The notes beneath the pieces are model-generated. The model had not been told where the DNA came from. It made no database searches and was given only the letters and a program-made list of their open reading frames with translations. Shown here in pieces: positions 11,008 to 21,184 of a stretch of DNA of 64,000 nucleotides. Origin of the DNA: Crotalaria pallida (taxonomy: Eukaryota; Streptophyta; Magnoliopsida; Fabales; Fabaceae). Each line of letters starts with the position of its first letter. The stretch's first letter is position 1. A program made the translations under genes and the position numbers. The stretch lies in assembly GCA_037953625.1 (NCBI GenBank), contig CM075649.1:121517290-121581289 (forward strand), written 5' to 3'.

Positions 11008-11420
11008 GATACCAAAATGTATTTTGAGAAAAAAAATTAATATTTGAAATACCAAGTAGCGATGAGGGGGTAAAAAAGCTAATCCATGTTTTTAAAAAAA
11101 TCCCCAAATACTTTCATCTTCTCCATTCTCTCGTTAACCCACCCCTCCACTCATATTCACTCTTTATCGAGGACTAGTTGCCAACGTCATACATCAAAAC
11201 CAGTCTAGTCTTCGTCTTGGAATCTTGGACTGGGACATGTCAGACATCCCAGACACAACAGATACCAAAATGTATTTTGAGAAAAAAAATTAATATTTGA
11301 AATGCCAAGTACCGATGAGGGGGTAAAAAAGCTAGATCCATGTTTTAAAAAAAATCCCCAAATACTTTCATCTTCTCCATTCTCTGGTTAACCCACCCCT
11401 CCACTCATATTCACTCTTTA
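10914..11420. repeat. Tandem duplication, about 253 bp x 2, spanning the LTR edge
   Basis: Unit 1 (10914-11166) comprises the last about 94 bp of the LTR plus flanking DNA. Unit 2 (about 11167-11420) repeats both, including the LTR terminus and the flank GATACCAAAATGTATTTTGA. The copies differ at few positions. The duplication happened after the LTR inserted because it carries the junction. Confidence 0.85.
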
Positions 11421-12428
11421 AACTCTCCAACCCACTCACTCATCCTCTTCAACCTCTTGTTAAGTATTAACTCACTCACTACTCCAATTATCCTCACCAA
11501 CCTGTCGCATTGACACCATAAGATATTTCTTTCTCCAACTTCTCAAATGAACTCGCTTACGAGATTATGGTCTCAAAAGTGCAAAATTTTGAACCTTCAA
11601 GAACAAAGTCTAGGAAGTTAAAAAAAAAATCCGACAACGCAGTCTGAGAATAAAAAGAAAAACCAATAATTTTGTGATTCTTAGACAGCTTTTGATTATT
11701 GGCCGTCGGGTTATGTATTTTGATCTCATAGGGGATGGGTTGTGCATTCATGAGTAGAAAGAGCTACTGTTCTGTTGTTCTATAGATCAGTTATATATAT
11801 ATATATATGTGTGTGTGATAAAAATTCATATTCAGCAAGCCCGGGTCTGCTGGCTGCATGCAATAACAAATGAAATAATAATTTTGCTTGAGAAGAAGAA
11901 AGAACTCAATTAATTTTGAGTTTTGGTCTTTATTCTACACTCCCTTCTGCCTTAACTTTAAATTTGTCTATTCTATTATTCTCTCCAACTTTATATTCTT
12001 TTTTATTTATTCCTTTATGCAAAAATGGTGCGTTTTAATGTGGTCCCGTATACATACGGAACCACCAATGAGGACGTATATTAACCTATTATAGGGAGTC
12101 AAATGGGGATTGATAAACAAAAATAGCCGGTTATAATTTTTTTTAATGGTCTTCTTCCTTACCTAACAGAAGAAAAAACATGGTCTGCTTCAAGCCTTCA
12201 ACCAGCGAATTGTTCCTTGAATTCGATTGAAAAATCTTTTGCAGAAAAATTTTAGTAAATAAATTAAGACAACATTTTTGCTTTGGAGATCTTGTTTAAA
12301 AATTATAATATGGTAAATGAGTATTTGTTTTTTACTTTCATTTTTTATGGTTAACTTGAAGGTTTCTATGAGAAAGAGGATGCCGCTGCACTGCTGCATA
12401 TTCAGATATGTTGAATAGTATGAATATA
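11421..12428. other. Intergenic DNA
   Basis: A CT-rich tract (11421-11520) resembles, in inverted orientation, the GA-rich tract at about 16275-16390, suggesting a shared repeat family. A short TA run lies at about 11792-11808. Nothing else was recognised. Confidence 0.35.
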
Positions 12429-12593
12429 TATGCGTTGAAGGGTGATCGGATGTACCACATCTAAGATCTATCGGTGTTGTGAAGAATTGAAGCTATTAAC
12501 TCTAAGGCTCGAATTCAGCCCAAGGACAGGGTGAAGCTTACGACAAAGAAGACTCCGCACCACCACTTTGTTGCCATCGTTGAAGTCTCGTAA
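12429..12593 (+). pseudogene. Remnant of a basic protein's C-terminus (unidentified)
   Basis: One frame reads protein-like over about 54 codons with two internal stops and ends in a TAA at 12591-12593. The last 33 codons are uninterrupted and basic (RIQPKDRVKL, TTKKTPHHHF, VAIVEVS). The composition and clean terminal stop suggest a host-gene fragment, perhaps a processed pseudogene. I cannot name the parent gene. Confidence 0.25.
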
Positions 12594-12709
12594 TCCGCCA
12601 GAAGGCACCTTTGTCCGATTATTTTTTTCTTTATATATATAATACTGTATTTATGTTCTTGCGAAATTCCTTATTGTGATGCTCATCTAATGTAATCAAA
12701 AACCTATTA

Positions 12710-12986
12710 CTCCCTTCGGTCCTATTTATAAAACCTCTTTAGGATTTTTCACTCCCACCGAGGAGAGGAGAGTGGATAAATTTGTTAGTGACATTGAAAA
12801 TGCGAAAATTTAATATACTTTTTCAAAACTACCCCTATAATTATTATTGGAACTCTAAAAAGTGTTGACTTTATAGGGGTGTTAGTGGAAAAAAGTAATT
12901 AAATGCTATTGAAAATTGAGAAGGGTCTTATAAATAAGACCAAAATAAAAACATCAAAAGGGTCTTATAAATAGGACCGGAGGGAG
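12710..12986. mobile_element. Stowaway-like MITE
   Basis: This 277-bp element has termini CTCCCTTCGGTCC...GGACCGGAGGGAG and a TA target duplication on each side (12708-12709, 12987-12988), the hallmark of Tc1/mariner-type Stowaway elements. The inner end TTATAAATAGGACC pairs with GGTCCTATTTATAA. It has no coding capacity and is related to 361-626. Confidence 0.85.
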
Positions 12987-13458
12987 TATATAATTTCAAG
13001 ACCAAATGCTGAATCTAGAGAGCTCCTCATGAATCGAAGCTCTCACAATAAAAGTTAGGAAAACCGGAACGTATGAGATATGCCACGTGTCAACGACATT
13101 CATTATTTAAAAAAATAAAAAAATTCTTGAAAAGATATGTCTTATTGATTAACACCTTTTCATAATAGTTTTAAAAAAAATAAAAAATCCATGAAAAGAT
13201 GTCTTATGGACTAACACCCTATCATAATATATAGTGTTTCTAAATATAATTTAAAAAAATAAATTCTGAAACAATACTAATGCTTGTGTACAAAATAATA
13301 AATTCTTGAAAAGTTATGTCTTATGAACTAACACCATTTCAAAATAGTGTTATTAAATACATTTTAAAAAGAATAAATTCTAAAATAATACTAATGCACC
13401 TGTTAAAAAAATTCTAAATCCTTTCATAATAATACTAATGTATCTTAACAATTTAAGA

Positions 13459-13461
<3 letters not shown>

Positions 13462-13489
<28 letters not shown>
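13462..13489. repeat. (TA)n microsatellite
   Basis: About 14 TA units lie in the AT-rich repeat block. Confidence 0.95.
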
Positions 13490-13492
<3 letters not shown>

Positions 13493-13681
13493 AAATTCTA
13501 TATTATATTTTTTGAATCCAAACTTTGAAATAAGAGAGCTTATCACGAAACGGAGCTTTTATATAAAAATTTAAGAAAATAAATACAATGAGACATGTCA
13601 CGCGTCTTCAAAATATTTAAAATTAAAACAAAAAAAAAAAATTTGATGTTACAGTGCAATGTTTTACTCCTATTATATAAT

Positions 13682-14074
13682 GAGGAGGGATCCGTTTACA
13701 CCATGTTGAATTACACCAAATCTTACACCGCACATAACTTTTTATACAATATGAATTTAATTAATCCATCCGTTGATTAATAACTATACATCATCAAGAT
13801 CATTTGTGTCAAATTTGAAAAAATTTAAACAACATTGAGTATGAATTCAAATAGCTCCATTTTCATATACTTTTAAGATATATATTTTGTTAATTTTGGC
13901 GTATGTAAATAAAGTACTAAATGATTTTGAATTTTTGAGAAATTTGATATAAATGATCTACATGATAGAAACTTTCAATCCAACGGTTGATTGGATTAAA
14001 TTTGATTTGGTGTAAGAGTTATGTGCGGTGTAAGATTTGGTGTAATTCAACATGATGTAAACGGATCCCTCCTC
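13682..14074. mobile_element. MULE-like MITE with 9-bp TSD
   Basis: This 393-bp element has near-perfect terminal inverted repeats of about 57 bp, beginning GAGGAGGGATCCGTTTACA and ending TGTAAACGGATCCCTCCTC. It is flanked by an exact 9-bp direct repeat TTATATAAT (13673-13681 and 14075-14083). The interior is AT-rich and non-coding. TSD length fits Mutator-type integration. The strong TIR match implies recent mobility. Confidence 0.88.
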
Positions 14075-14330
14075 TTATATAATTTCAAGACCGAATGTTG
14101 AATCCAGAGAGCTCCTCATGAAACGAAGGTCTCACAATAAAAGTTAGGAAAACCGGAACGTATGAGATATGTCATGTATAAGCAGCATTCATTATTAAAA
14201 AAATAAAAAAAATCTTAAAAAGGTATGTCTTATAGAATAACAGCCTTTCATAATAGTTTTAAAAAAATAAAAAAATCTTGAAAATATATATCTTATGGAC
14301 TAACATCTTTTCATAATAAAAAAGGGAAGA

Positions 14331-14432
14331 AATAAATACCATATTATTAACAAAAAAAACAAGTTTAAATATTATAACAACTAACTCCAAAAAAAATATA
14401 ACTTCTCAAGCTTTTAAATTTACATCCAGTTT

Positions 14433-14487
<55 letters not shown>

Positions 14488-14837
14488 CATCCAAAACTTT
14501 TTTAAACAATACGATTTAAGGTAATATTTAATCTTAAATTCGATAGTTATGCTAAAATAATATTTTAGATTGCACAATTTTTTTTAAAAAAAATATTACA
14601 TTTGCCAAATATTAAACGCACAACAAAATTTATTTTTCAATTTAACATCTTTATTTTTAATTAATGAACTAAGATTAAACCATTACAACTGACAATATTT
14701 ATTTACCATTTAAATTGGACTACAAAAAAATGTTTTCTGGGTGTGGGAAATAAAAAAAGTGTTTGGTTTAGGCAGGCCCAACTCAAACTTGGTTGCATAC
14801 CCATCACAAACTTGGTTGCATACCCATCACAAATCTT
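14331..14837. other. AT-rich spacer with (TA)n tract
   Basis: It holds a TA microsatellite (14435-14484) and, at the right end, a short tandem duplication of a unit containing CTTGGTTGCATACCCATCAC (two copies, about 14790-14834). No gene was recognised. Confidence 0.6.
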
Positions 14838-15880
14838 GGGTTTTTATTTTGCCACCCAAAGTCTATGGATGCCACCCCAATTATTAAAATAATACCCATT
14901 ATGTCCCTTTAAAAAAAACAAGTTTTTATACGGGTCGTAAGGGGATATTACGACCTCCCTTACGACTAATCCAAAATTGAAAGTCGTGAATGGATGCTAC
15001 GACTAAAATGTCGTAATACCATCCTACGACTAAAATAATGTCGTAATACCATCCTACGACTAAAATGTCAGATATGAGTCAGATATGATTTTTCAAAATA
15101 GTTCATAACTAGCGTATCAAGATTACCATATGCTATTCAAACTTTAAGCTGCACTTAAACCATATTCCACCTACACCCAATTCTTCCCTTCCCTCGGCTC
15201 AAAAGAAAAGTTTACCAGTGCATTTAAAATCATGGTAACAACCTAGCTTGGGAACCAAATGTTCATTAAACACATAAACACCCAAATTCACAAACACAAC
15301 ACTTCAGACCACCAACCAAATTCACTGCGCTAACCAATTGAGAACCCTGTTTACTAAATCTTCAGTGACAGGAAAATTAAATTACCCCGGTTATCCATTT
15401 CACCGCCACTTCTTCAACCACAGCCAAGAACATCATGAGCATGCACATGCTCTAAAATATAAAAGCCATTGGAATGAAGGAAAGTCATTAATGAACTTGT
15501 ATAACAAATAATATAAATCACAAAAAAAAAAAAATACTAATATTTTTATATATTTGACAAATTATGCACAAGTCAAGACTCAAGACTTGCGAGAGAAAAG
15601 GATTAGGACTCAGAAGTAAATAGTTCTCAGTCTCACCATCTGTTACATTTAGATGCTTGCCACATCTAAAAGCCATTGAATTTGTGGTCATAGGATGGTA
15701 TTACAACATTTTAGTCGTAGCATCCATTCACGACTTTCAATTTTGGATTACGACCCGATGGTCGTAATACCCCCTTACGACCCGTACAAAAACTTGTTTT
15801 TTTTTAAAAGGGGCATAATGGATATTATTTTAATAATTGGGGTGACATTCATAGACTTTGGGGTGGCAAAATAAAAACCC
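14838..15880. mobile_element. 1.04-kb TIR transposon (non-autonomous), 8-bp TSD
   Basis: Termini GGGTTTTTATTTTGCCACC and GGTGGCAAAATAAAAACCC begin inverted repeats that extend about 190 bp. The direct flanking repeat is CAAATCTT (14830-14837; 15881-15888). The subterminal part is rich in CGTAA/TTACG and ACGACTAAAATGTCG motifs, several times in tandem near 14985-15065, which could be transposase-binding sites (inference). The interior has no recognisable protein. An 8-bp TSD suggests hAT, though a 9-bp Mutator-type duplication with one mismatch is possible. Confidence 0.8.
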
Positions 15881-15888
15881 CAAATCTT

Positions 15889-16452
15889 GGTTAAAACATT
15901 TTTTTTATTCATAAATACAGTATTGTATTTAAACCCGTATACTAGGTTGCAGGTAATAGATCTAGGCCATTAATCTTGTATCTGACTCAAATCAATGGCA
16001 ACAACCCTTGTCACCACTAGTGGTGCCAAAAAATTTGGCACCACATCAAACGTTAACTGCAAATATAGCTACGAATTCATGCTTTACCAATGGGTACTGC
16101 TACCACAACATACCCATTTCAGTTTAGAACCCCTGTTTTCCAATATGTCATCGGAATACAGTTCTGAATGCACTTTCGATATGTTGTTCTTGGAGTCCAA
16201 AATTTTGCGACACCATAATCTAGTACATGGTTTGCACGAGCACGTGAGAAGTTGAAGAATGAAATACCTTGTGAATGTTAATGACAGGTTGGAGAGGATG
16301 ACTGATTAGGTTAGAGAGAGGATCGTGAGGAAGAGTGAGTGAGTTGGAGAATGAATATGGATGTGTGGGTGGATTGATGAGATTAAGGAGATGAGGGCAT
16401 TTTGGGGTTCAAAAACTCAACTGTGGGGCCAAAAACCAAATCTCCAATTTTT
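15889..16452. other. Intergenic DNA with a GA-rich tract
   Basis: An 86-codon open frame (15995-16255, plus) has no recognisable domain and is not called as a gene. The GA-rich tract at 16275-16390 resembles the inverted CT-rich tract at 11100-11510. Confidence 0.35.
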
Positions 16453-16560
16453 GAAGTTGCTTCATGAGCATTGAGAAACTTTGGGTGCAAGTGCTGTAAC
16501 ATAAATATTTATGTTACAACACTTGCACCCAAAGTTTCTCATACTCACGAAGCAACTTCC
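16453..16560. repeat. Near-perfect 108-bp hairpin
   Basis: The left arm (16453-16506) and right arm (16507-16560) are reverse complements with only about three mismatches and one single-base bulge. The loop is essentially absent: the centre is the palindrome ATAAATATTTAT. Arms include AGAAACTTTGGGTGCAAGTG. It could be a foldback MITE or a source of hairpin RNA; no TSD is evident. Confidence 0.85.
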
Positions 16561-16605
16561 AAAACAAGTTTGCCAAGCATAGAAATATTATCCATACGAG
16601 ACTCA

Positions 16606-16925
16606 ACAACAACAACAACTAAGCCTTTGTCCCACTAGGTGGGGTCGACTACATGGATCAAACGACGCCATAAAGGCCTATCATAAATTATGTCTTTTGA
16701 TAAGGCATTGATTGCCATATCCTTCTCAATTGTTTCGCCTATAGTTTTTCTAGGTCTTCCTCTTCCTCTAGCCCTTGTAGTACCCTCCATTTGGTCTACC
16801 CTCCTAACCGGGGCTTCCACTGGTCTCCTCCACACATGCCCAAACCACCTAAGACGAGATTCAACCATTTTTTCATTATCCATACGAGACTCACAAAGAC
16901 CAAATTCATCTACCATGTTTCCACT
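16606..16925 (-). mobile_element. 3' end of an RTE-type LINE
   Basis: On the minus strand the last about 90 codons of a non-LTR retrotransposon ORF are readable: LRWFGHVWRRP, then ARGRGRPRKT, then LWRRLIHVVDPT and a stop (about 16655). A short 3' UTR (CTAGTGGGACAAAGGC) and a (TTG)n tail (about 16606-16620) follow. This LRWFGH/GRGRPRKT end and TTG tail are typical of plant RTE-clade LINE copies, which are almost always 5'-truncated as here. Confidence 0.85.
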
Positions 16926-16950
16926 CCCCAAAGTTTTAGGGAATTATCTA

Positions 16951-17145
16951 AGTCTGGGTACTAGGCTGGTTGATAGCATGGCTCGCCCACTAGGTACCAG
17001 TGTGGCACACCCAGTGAGACCGGGGTGTTACATTAAAAAAGTGATGTACCATGGAATAATTGAAGTCTGGGTACTAAGCTGGTTGGTAGCGTGGCTCGCC
17101 CCCTAGGTACCAGTGTGACACGCCCGATGGGACCGGGGCGTTACA
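16951..17145 (-). repeat. Two tandem copies of an LTR start
   Basis: The segment from GTCTGGGTACTAGGCTGGTT to GACCGGGGTGTTACA occurs at 16951-17032 and 17064-17145, about 113 bp apart. On the minus strand each copy begins TGTAACRCCCCGGTC, the form of a Gypsy LTR 5' end, so these are LTR fragments. There is no accompanying internal region. Confidence 0.6.
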
Positions 17146-17433
17146 TTTAAAAAGGCGTGTCTTTTTTTTTTAAGGGTTTGCTTAATCAGACATAAGGGCT
17201 AGGGGTTAAATAATCAAAAAGAAGAAAAATGTATTCAAAAGATAAACACAATACTTCTACATATTAGCTTTACAATGCAAACATTAATTATAGAAGGTTA
17301 AGAAAATCTTTTTTTTAAATATTATAATTTTGATGCTACATATTTAAATACAAGTTGCCCCATCTGCTAAAAAATCTTGAATCTGTCATTGGGACTGGCA
17401 AGTAGCCAAAGCAAGGCATTCTGTGTCAAGCGA

Positions 17434-17947
17434 TTATGAGCAGAGGAGAGGATTATGCTGCTTGATGTTCCAGAGCATGGATGTAAAATCAAAGAAGGGC
17501 AGCTCATAGCTGAGATTTTTAAAATGAAATTCCACTCCTGACTCAGCACCCTCTGATTCCAGTGATGGGGTCAGTGCATCGATCAGAGACGACGAACGTG
17601 GAGTGCCAGAGACGGAAGCCATGATATAGAGAAGAAAAACACACTGAAGAAGTGAACACAGATGGCTAACGTTGTGCACCACTGACAGGGACAGGGAGGA
17701 GTGCTTCGTACACATGGGAAGAATTAGCAATTTTTGGAAAATCAACAGCAAAATAGTCACAGGATAATCAACGTAATGCCTTGATACCATATGGAAATAA
17801 AGAGGGTTTGAGAGAATTAGAAAAATTGTGTGTATATGATATTAGATATAAACCAGCCACACCTATATATAATTCTAATCTAAATCACGTGTGACTGTGA
17901 GTGTAGTGCAACTAGAACAAGCCTAGGCAAATAAGATTCCTAAAACA
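17434..17947 (-). mobile_element. Copia-type remnant: short LTR, primer site, start of gag
   Basis: On the minus strand a 156-bp segment (17947-17792) begins TG and ends CA, followed after 2 bp by TGGTATCAAGG (17789-17779). That resembles the initiator-tRNA-Met primer site TGGTATCAGAG used by Copia elements. A leader and an ATG (17622-17620) follow, opening a 62-codon frame (MASVSGTPRSS...). The protein has no named domain; its position suggests a gag N-terminus that is cut off. A short LTR could also mean a TRIM. Confidence 0.5.
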
Positions 17948-17952
17948 CTACT

Positions 17953-18127
17953 GGTATGTTTGGACAGATGAGTAAGGTAGGGAAGGGAGGGGAGGACTAA
18001 TTTTCATTTCTACCTAGAGAATTATAGCATGCACATAAAAACTTGTAAGTGATTACTGACTGGAAGGCCACATGAAAAGACTTCCCTCCCCTCTCTTACC
18101 CTTCAAGCTCCTCCATCCAAGCATAAC
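17953..18127. mobile_element. Short TIR element (MITE)
   Basis: GGTATGTTTGGA...GGTAGGGAAGGGAGGGG at the left is mirrored by CCCTCCCCTCTCTTACC...TCCAAGCATAACC at the right, giving imperfect inverted repeats of about 50 bp around a 60-bp centre. It is non-coding. Confidence 0.5.
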
Positions 18128-18317
18128 CTAACAATCCTATCATTCTAACAGAACGCAAACTAGAGTAGCATGACATTAATCTGATATCTATTTTTTCAGC
18201 AAACAAACTAGACCTGGATGAAGAATACCATAGTTGCGGACATATAAGTGAATTGTGAATACACATTTGAACAATGCACCTTAACAAAATCAAGCCTGTC
18301 AAATGTACGTCATCCTT

Positions 18318-18702
18318 TACACTCCGTTTGGAAGTTGGAACTGAAGAAATTGAGAGGAGAGAAAAGAGGGAGAGAGAGAATAGGTGGATAAGTTGGAACC
18401 TCTCCCGTTTGGTTGTAGAAAGAAAATGGAAAGAGAGAAAACTAATTGTGGGACCTACCTAAAAAAAGTTCTCTCCAGTATCGGCGAGAAAACGGCAGAG
18501 AGAAGAGAGTTTTTATACTAAATTCCAAGATTACCCTCAATCATCATCCTCTTCTTCCGTCGGTGGTGGGACTGCGGCTTTGGGTAGAGCTCGTGTCAGA
18601 GGGGATCTGCCTAGAAGTGTTAAGGCTCCACCAGATTTTCAGAAGGTGGAGATGAAAGTCCTTGCATCTTGGCATTCCGAAAAACAATTCAAAATTATCA
18701 TA

Positions 18703-18766
<64 letters not shown>

Positions 18767-19328
18767 GTTGTTGTTTGTTTTTAATCAATGAGATTAATAG
18801 GAAGATGAGTAGATGATGGGATTGAATCAGAATGGGAAAAGGTAGAACATGCAGTGTGAGTGTGTGATAGCAAAGTGATGGTAAAGCTTTTTGCAGGCTC
18901 ATGTTAAAGAAGAAGTAGAAGAGAACATGTTACTACTGGAAATAAGTCAAAGGCGAAGTAGAAGATGAGTCGAGAATGCAATAATATTTTTATACTTTTA
19001 TTTTTTAAAAGTGCATTTATATCTTTTTAATACCAGTTTATTATTTAAATAACCTAAAAATTGTTTTATCAAAATGGCTTATCCATTGTGCTCAAGGAAA
19101 TGGTAAGCCATTTTGATAAAATTATTAATTTCTCTTCATCTACTTTTCTCTTCAACCAAACGGAGGAGGAGAAAACTCAACACTTTTTTCTTTCATATTT
19201 CTCTTCCTTTTCTCTCATTCCAAACAACTAAAAAATCCACTCATTTTCTCCTTCTTTTCTCTCTTCTTATTTTCTCTCTCCCCTACTTCTCTCTTCTCAT
19301 TTTTTTCCCTACTACCAAACAAAGTGTT
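18318..19328. mobile_element. Possible 1-kb TIR element with purine-rich arms
   Basis: The left end ACACTCCGTTTGGAAGTTGG and GA-rich following 150 bp are mirrored, with divergence, by the CT-rich right end finishing CTACCAAACAAAGTGT. Both arms contain an internal CCGTTTGGTTG / CAACCAAACGG. An AAT microsatellite sits inside. Frames seen here are low-complexity and not genes. Confidence 0.45.
18702..18766. repeat. (AAT)n microsatellite
   Basis: About 21 uninterrupted AAT units. Translated, this gives poly-Asn or poly-Leu artefact frames. Confidence 0.97.
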
Positions 19329-19493
19329 AGAGCAAAATTTGACGACCACACTGCCAAAACATAATTAGAACCTAGAGGTTTATATTCTTAGTAGGATGGA
19401 ATAGTCCAACCAATCAATAAGTAACAAAGTCCACCACATCTCCAGAAATGAGTGAAAAATATAGCAAGGTGTCTGGAACAGGAAGCTCAGAGG

Positions 19494-19495
<2 letters not shown>

Positions 19496-19541
<46 letters not shown>
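19496..19541. repeat. (TA)n microsatellite
   Basis: About 23 TA units lie downstream (3' side) of the DnaJ gene. Confidence 0.97.
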
Positions 19542-19544
<3 letters not shown>

Positions 19545-19801
19545 CTCGTCCTCAAAAAACTTCCATCATACAGCAAATTAATTTATCGAAGCAGTAATAA
19601 AACGCGAAAAAAAGGTTGCAGTACAAACACATAGCAGACAGACAGGAGCTACTATAAGTACAAAAAAGTAGTCAAATAAAAGGAACTGTATTCAGTATTT
19701 CAATCCATTCAAAAACTATATCAATTCTAACACTAGAAAGTTGCGAGGATAATAAATACGTATCCATCAGTGGAATTAAGAGAATAGACAAGAGTTTACT
19801 T

Positions 19802-20854
19802 TCAGGCAGAGGCAACTCCAAAGTTTTCTAGCTTTTCACAATGAGGAGTAGGCAGATTCCTATTCCAAGTACGCCTCTGCAACTCTATTTGACAATAACG
19901 ATTGAGCATACTCCTATAATCCTTTATGATATTTTCCTCAATCTTTGCGCGAGCAGGACTCCCAGGCGGATAGTTAGCATCAAAACCTTGAGATTTCACA
20001 AAAAACTGAACCCCATGCTCCTCTGTCGTCTTCGGAATCTGATACGAGTAATTCTTTTGCAAAGAGTAGTTCGGTTCCGAAAACGGCAAGTACGCGAGCA
20101 ACAAAATGATCAAGAATGGCAAAAGTTGAATAAGCAGCATTATATTAATTCCCGATCCGCCCTGAGATTCCTGCCTATTGTTATAACTCGCCGTCGTTCC
20201 TCGTGGTCTATAAACACGATTTCTATCAAACACATTGGAATGTCCAAAGAATGCCCTAAATATCTCGTCCGGATCAAACTCATCCTCGAAAAAATCATGC
20301 GTGGTCGTCGCTCTGCGCCTCCGGTGCCTCGCATTAGTGTAATTCTGCTGGTTGTATTCGAACTCGTCGACTAGTCCCGTTTGATCATACTGCCTCCTCG
20401 AACTATCATCGCTCAAACATTTAAAAGCTTTAGAAACTTTCTTAAACGCGTCTTCGGAGCCCGGAGCTTTGTTCTTATCGGGATGAACTTTCAACGAGAT
20501 TTTCCTATAAGCCTTTCTAATCTCCTCAACGGAACATCTTCTCTCAACGCCGAGAATTGCGTAATAATCGGATTTCCCCTTAATTTCCCTAATCAGTTGA
20601 ACATTTTCTTGAGTGTAATTTCTCACATGGTTCGAACCTTCGTTCGTCGGCGTCTTCGCTCTGGCGGTGGCGGTGGCGGAAGAGGACGGAGAATCGAGGC
20701 GGTGGCACTGGTTGAGCAAGGAATCGACGGGGAGATTGTGATTGAGACGCTTTGCGATTCTGATGAATTTGAGGGCGCGATCTCTGTTACCGGTCGCAAT
20801 CGCTTCCTCGGCGATGCGAAGACATCTCAATGCTTCGTCCTTGTTACCATCCAT
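19802..20854 (-). CDS. ER-membrane J-domain protein (DnaJ/Hsp40, DUF1977 family)
   Basis: This is the one intact host gene: a single-exon 350-residue ORF. Residues 1-50 form a helical N-terminus typical of this family (NKDEALRCLRIAEEAI). The J domain spans about 95-158 with the HPD motif at 124-126, which stimulates Hsp70 ATPase. A Phe-rich stretch with an FDPDEIFRAFF motif follows at 188-204. One hydrophobic segment (about 236-258) should anchor it in the membrane. The C-terminal region (about 262-342) matches the DUF1977 domain of the DNAJB12/B14-like type. By family knowledge these are ER tail-region co-chaperones with the J domain facing the cytosol, acting with Hsp70 in quality control and degradation. 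The ATG at 20854 gives the normal full length. A Pack-MULE lies about 300 bp upstream. Plant relatives are AtDjB49-like; the exact orthologue is not determined. Confidence 0.95.
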   Translation of the reverse strand: MDGNKDEALRCLRIAEEAIATGNRDRALKFIRIAKRLNHNLPVDSLLNQCHRLDSPSSSATATARAKTPTNEGSNHVRNYTQENVQLIREIKGKSDYYAILGVERRCSVEEIRKAYRKISLKVHPDKNKAPGSEDAFKKVSKAFKCLSDDSSRRQYDQTGLVDEFEYNQQNYTNARHRRRRATTTHDFFEDEFDPDEIFRAFFGHSNVFDRNRVYRPRGTTASYNNRQESQGGSGINIMLLIQLLPFLIILLLAYLPFSEPNYSLQKNYSYQIPKTTEEHGVQFFVKSQGFDANYPPGSPARAKIEENIIKDYRSMLNRYCQIELQRRTWNRNLPTPHCEKLENFGVASA

Positions 20855-21155
20855 ATTTGTTTTGCCCTAACTTCTTTGGAATTCAAAAAACCTAGAAAAG
20901 AGTAAGAAGAAACAATATATGAAAGAAGATTCAGAAACCTAATTCATATCTGGTTGATTGAAAATACTTGGAGGAAGGAAAGGTGAGGAATGGAATTGGC
21001 GATGAGAGTGAGAATGGAGGGGGCATGAGCTACCCGCTCCATTTTTTTTTTTTTTTCCTTCCGTTTCAAACCAATGTTAATGAAGGATTTTAAAAGAATA
21101 AACTGTCAATTTCGTCCCTGACTTTTCAAACCAATGTTAATGAAGGATTTTAAAA
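20855..21155 (-). promoter_or_regulatory. 5' UTR / proximal promoter region of the DnaJ gene
   Basis: About 300 bp separate the DnaJ ATG from the left end of the Pack-MULE. It contains an 18-bp T run (plus strand, about 21040-21057). No confident TATA box is chosen. Any promoter sequence farther upstream has been displaced by the 1.57-kb insertion. Confidence 0.4.
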
Positions 21156-21184
21156 GACTAAACTGTCATTTTCGTCCCCGACTT
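21065..21184. repeat. 60-bp tandem duplication across the Pack-MULE's left junction
   Basis: The unit TTCAAACCAATGTTAATGAA...ACTGTCA...GACTT occurs at 21065-21124 and 21125-21184. Each unit contains flanking DNA, the target-site duplication and about the first 30 bp of the TIR. Only the right-hand unit is continuous with the element. Confidence 0.85.

Larger units (their letters stand above)
12988..14330. repeat. AT-rich repeat block with about 220-bp direct copies
   Basis: A segment starting ATATAATTTCAAGACC and running through AGAGAGCTCCTCATGAA and AGTTAGGAAAACCGGAACGT occurs at 12988-13205 and again at about 14078-14300. Between them, degraded sub-repeats containing TATGTCTTATGGACTAACAC recur about every 65-120 bp, with a third partial copy near 13525. 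A MITE (13682-14074) is inserted in the block. Confidence 0.65.

Noticed and set aside
15995..16255. 86-codon plus-strand frame as a gene
   Set aside because: No recognisable domain or gene structure; AT-rich intergenic context.
18580..18902. Poly-Asn and poly-Leu frames
   Set aside because: Translation of an AAT microsatellite.
19841..20905. Plus-strand frames of 174-177 codons
   Set aside because: Antisense shadows of the well-supported minus-strand DnaJ gene.
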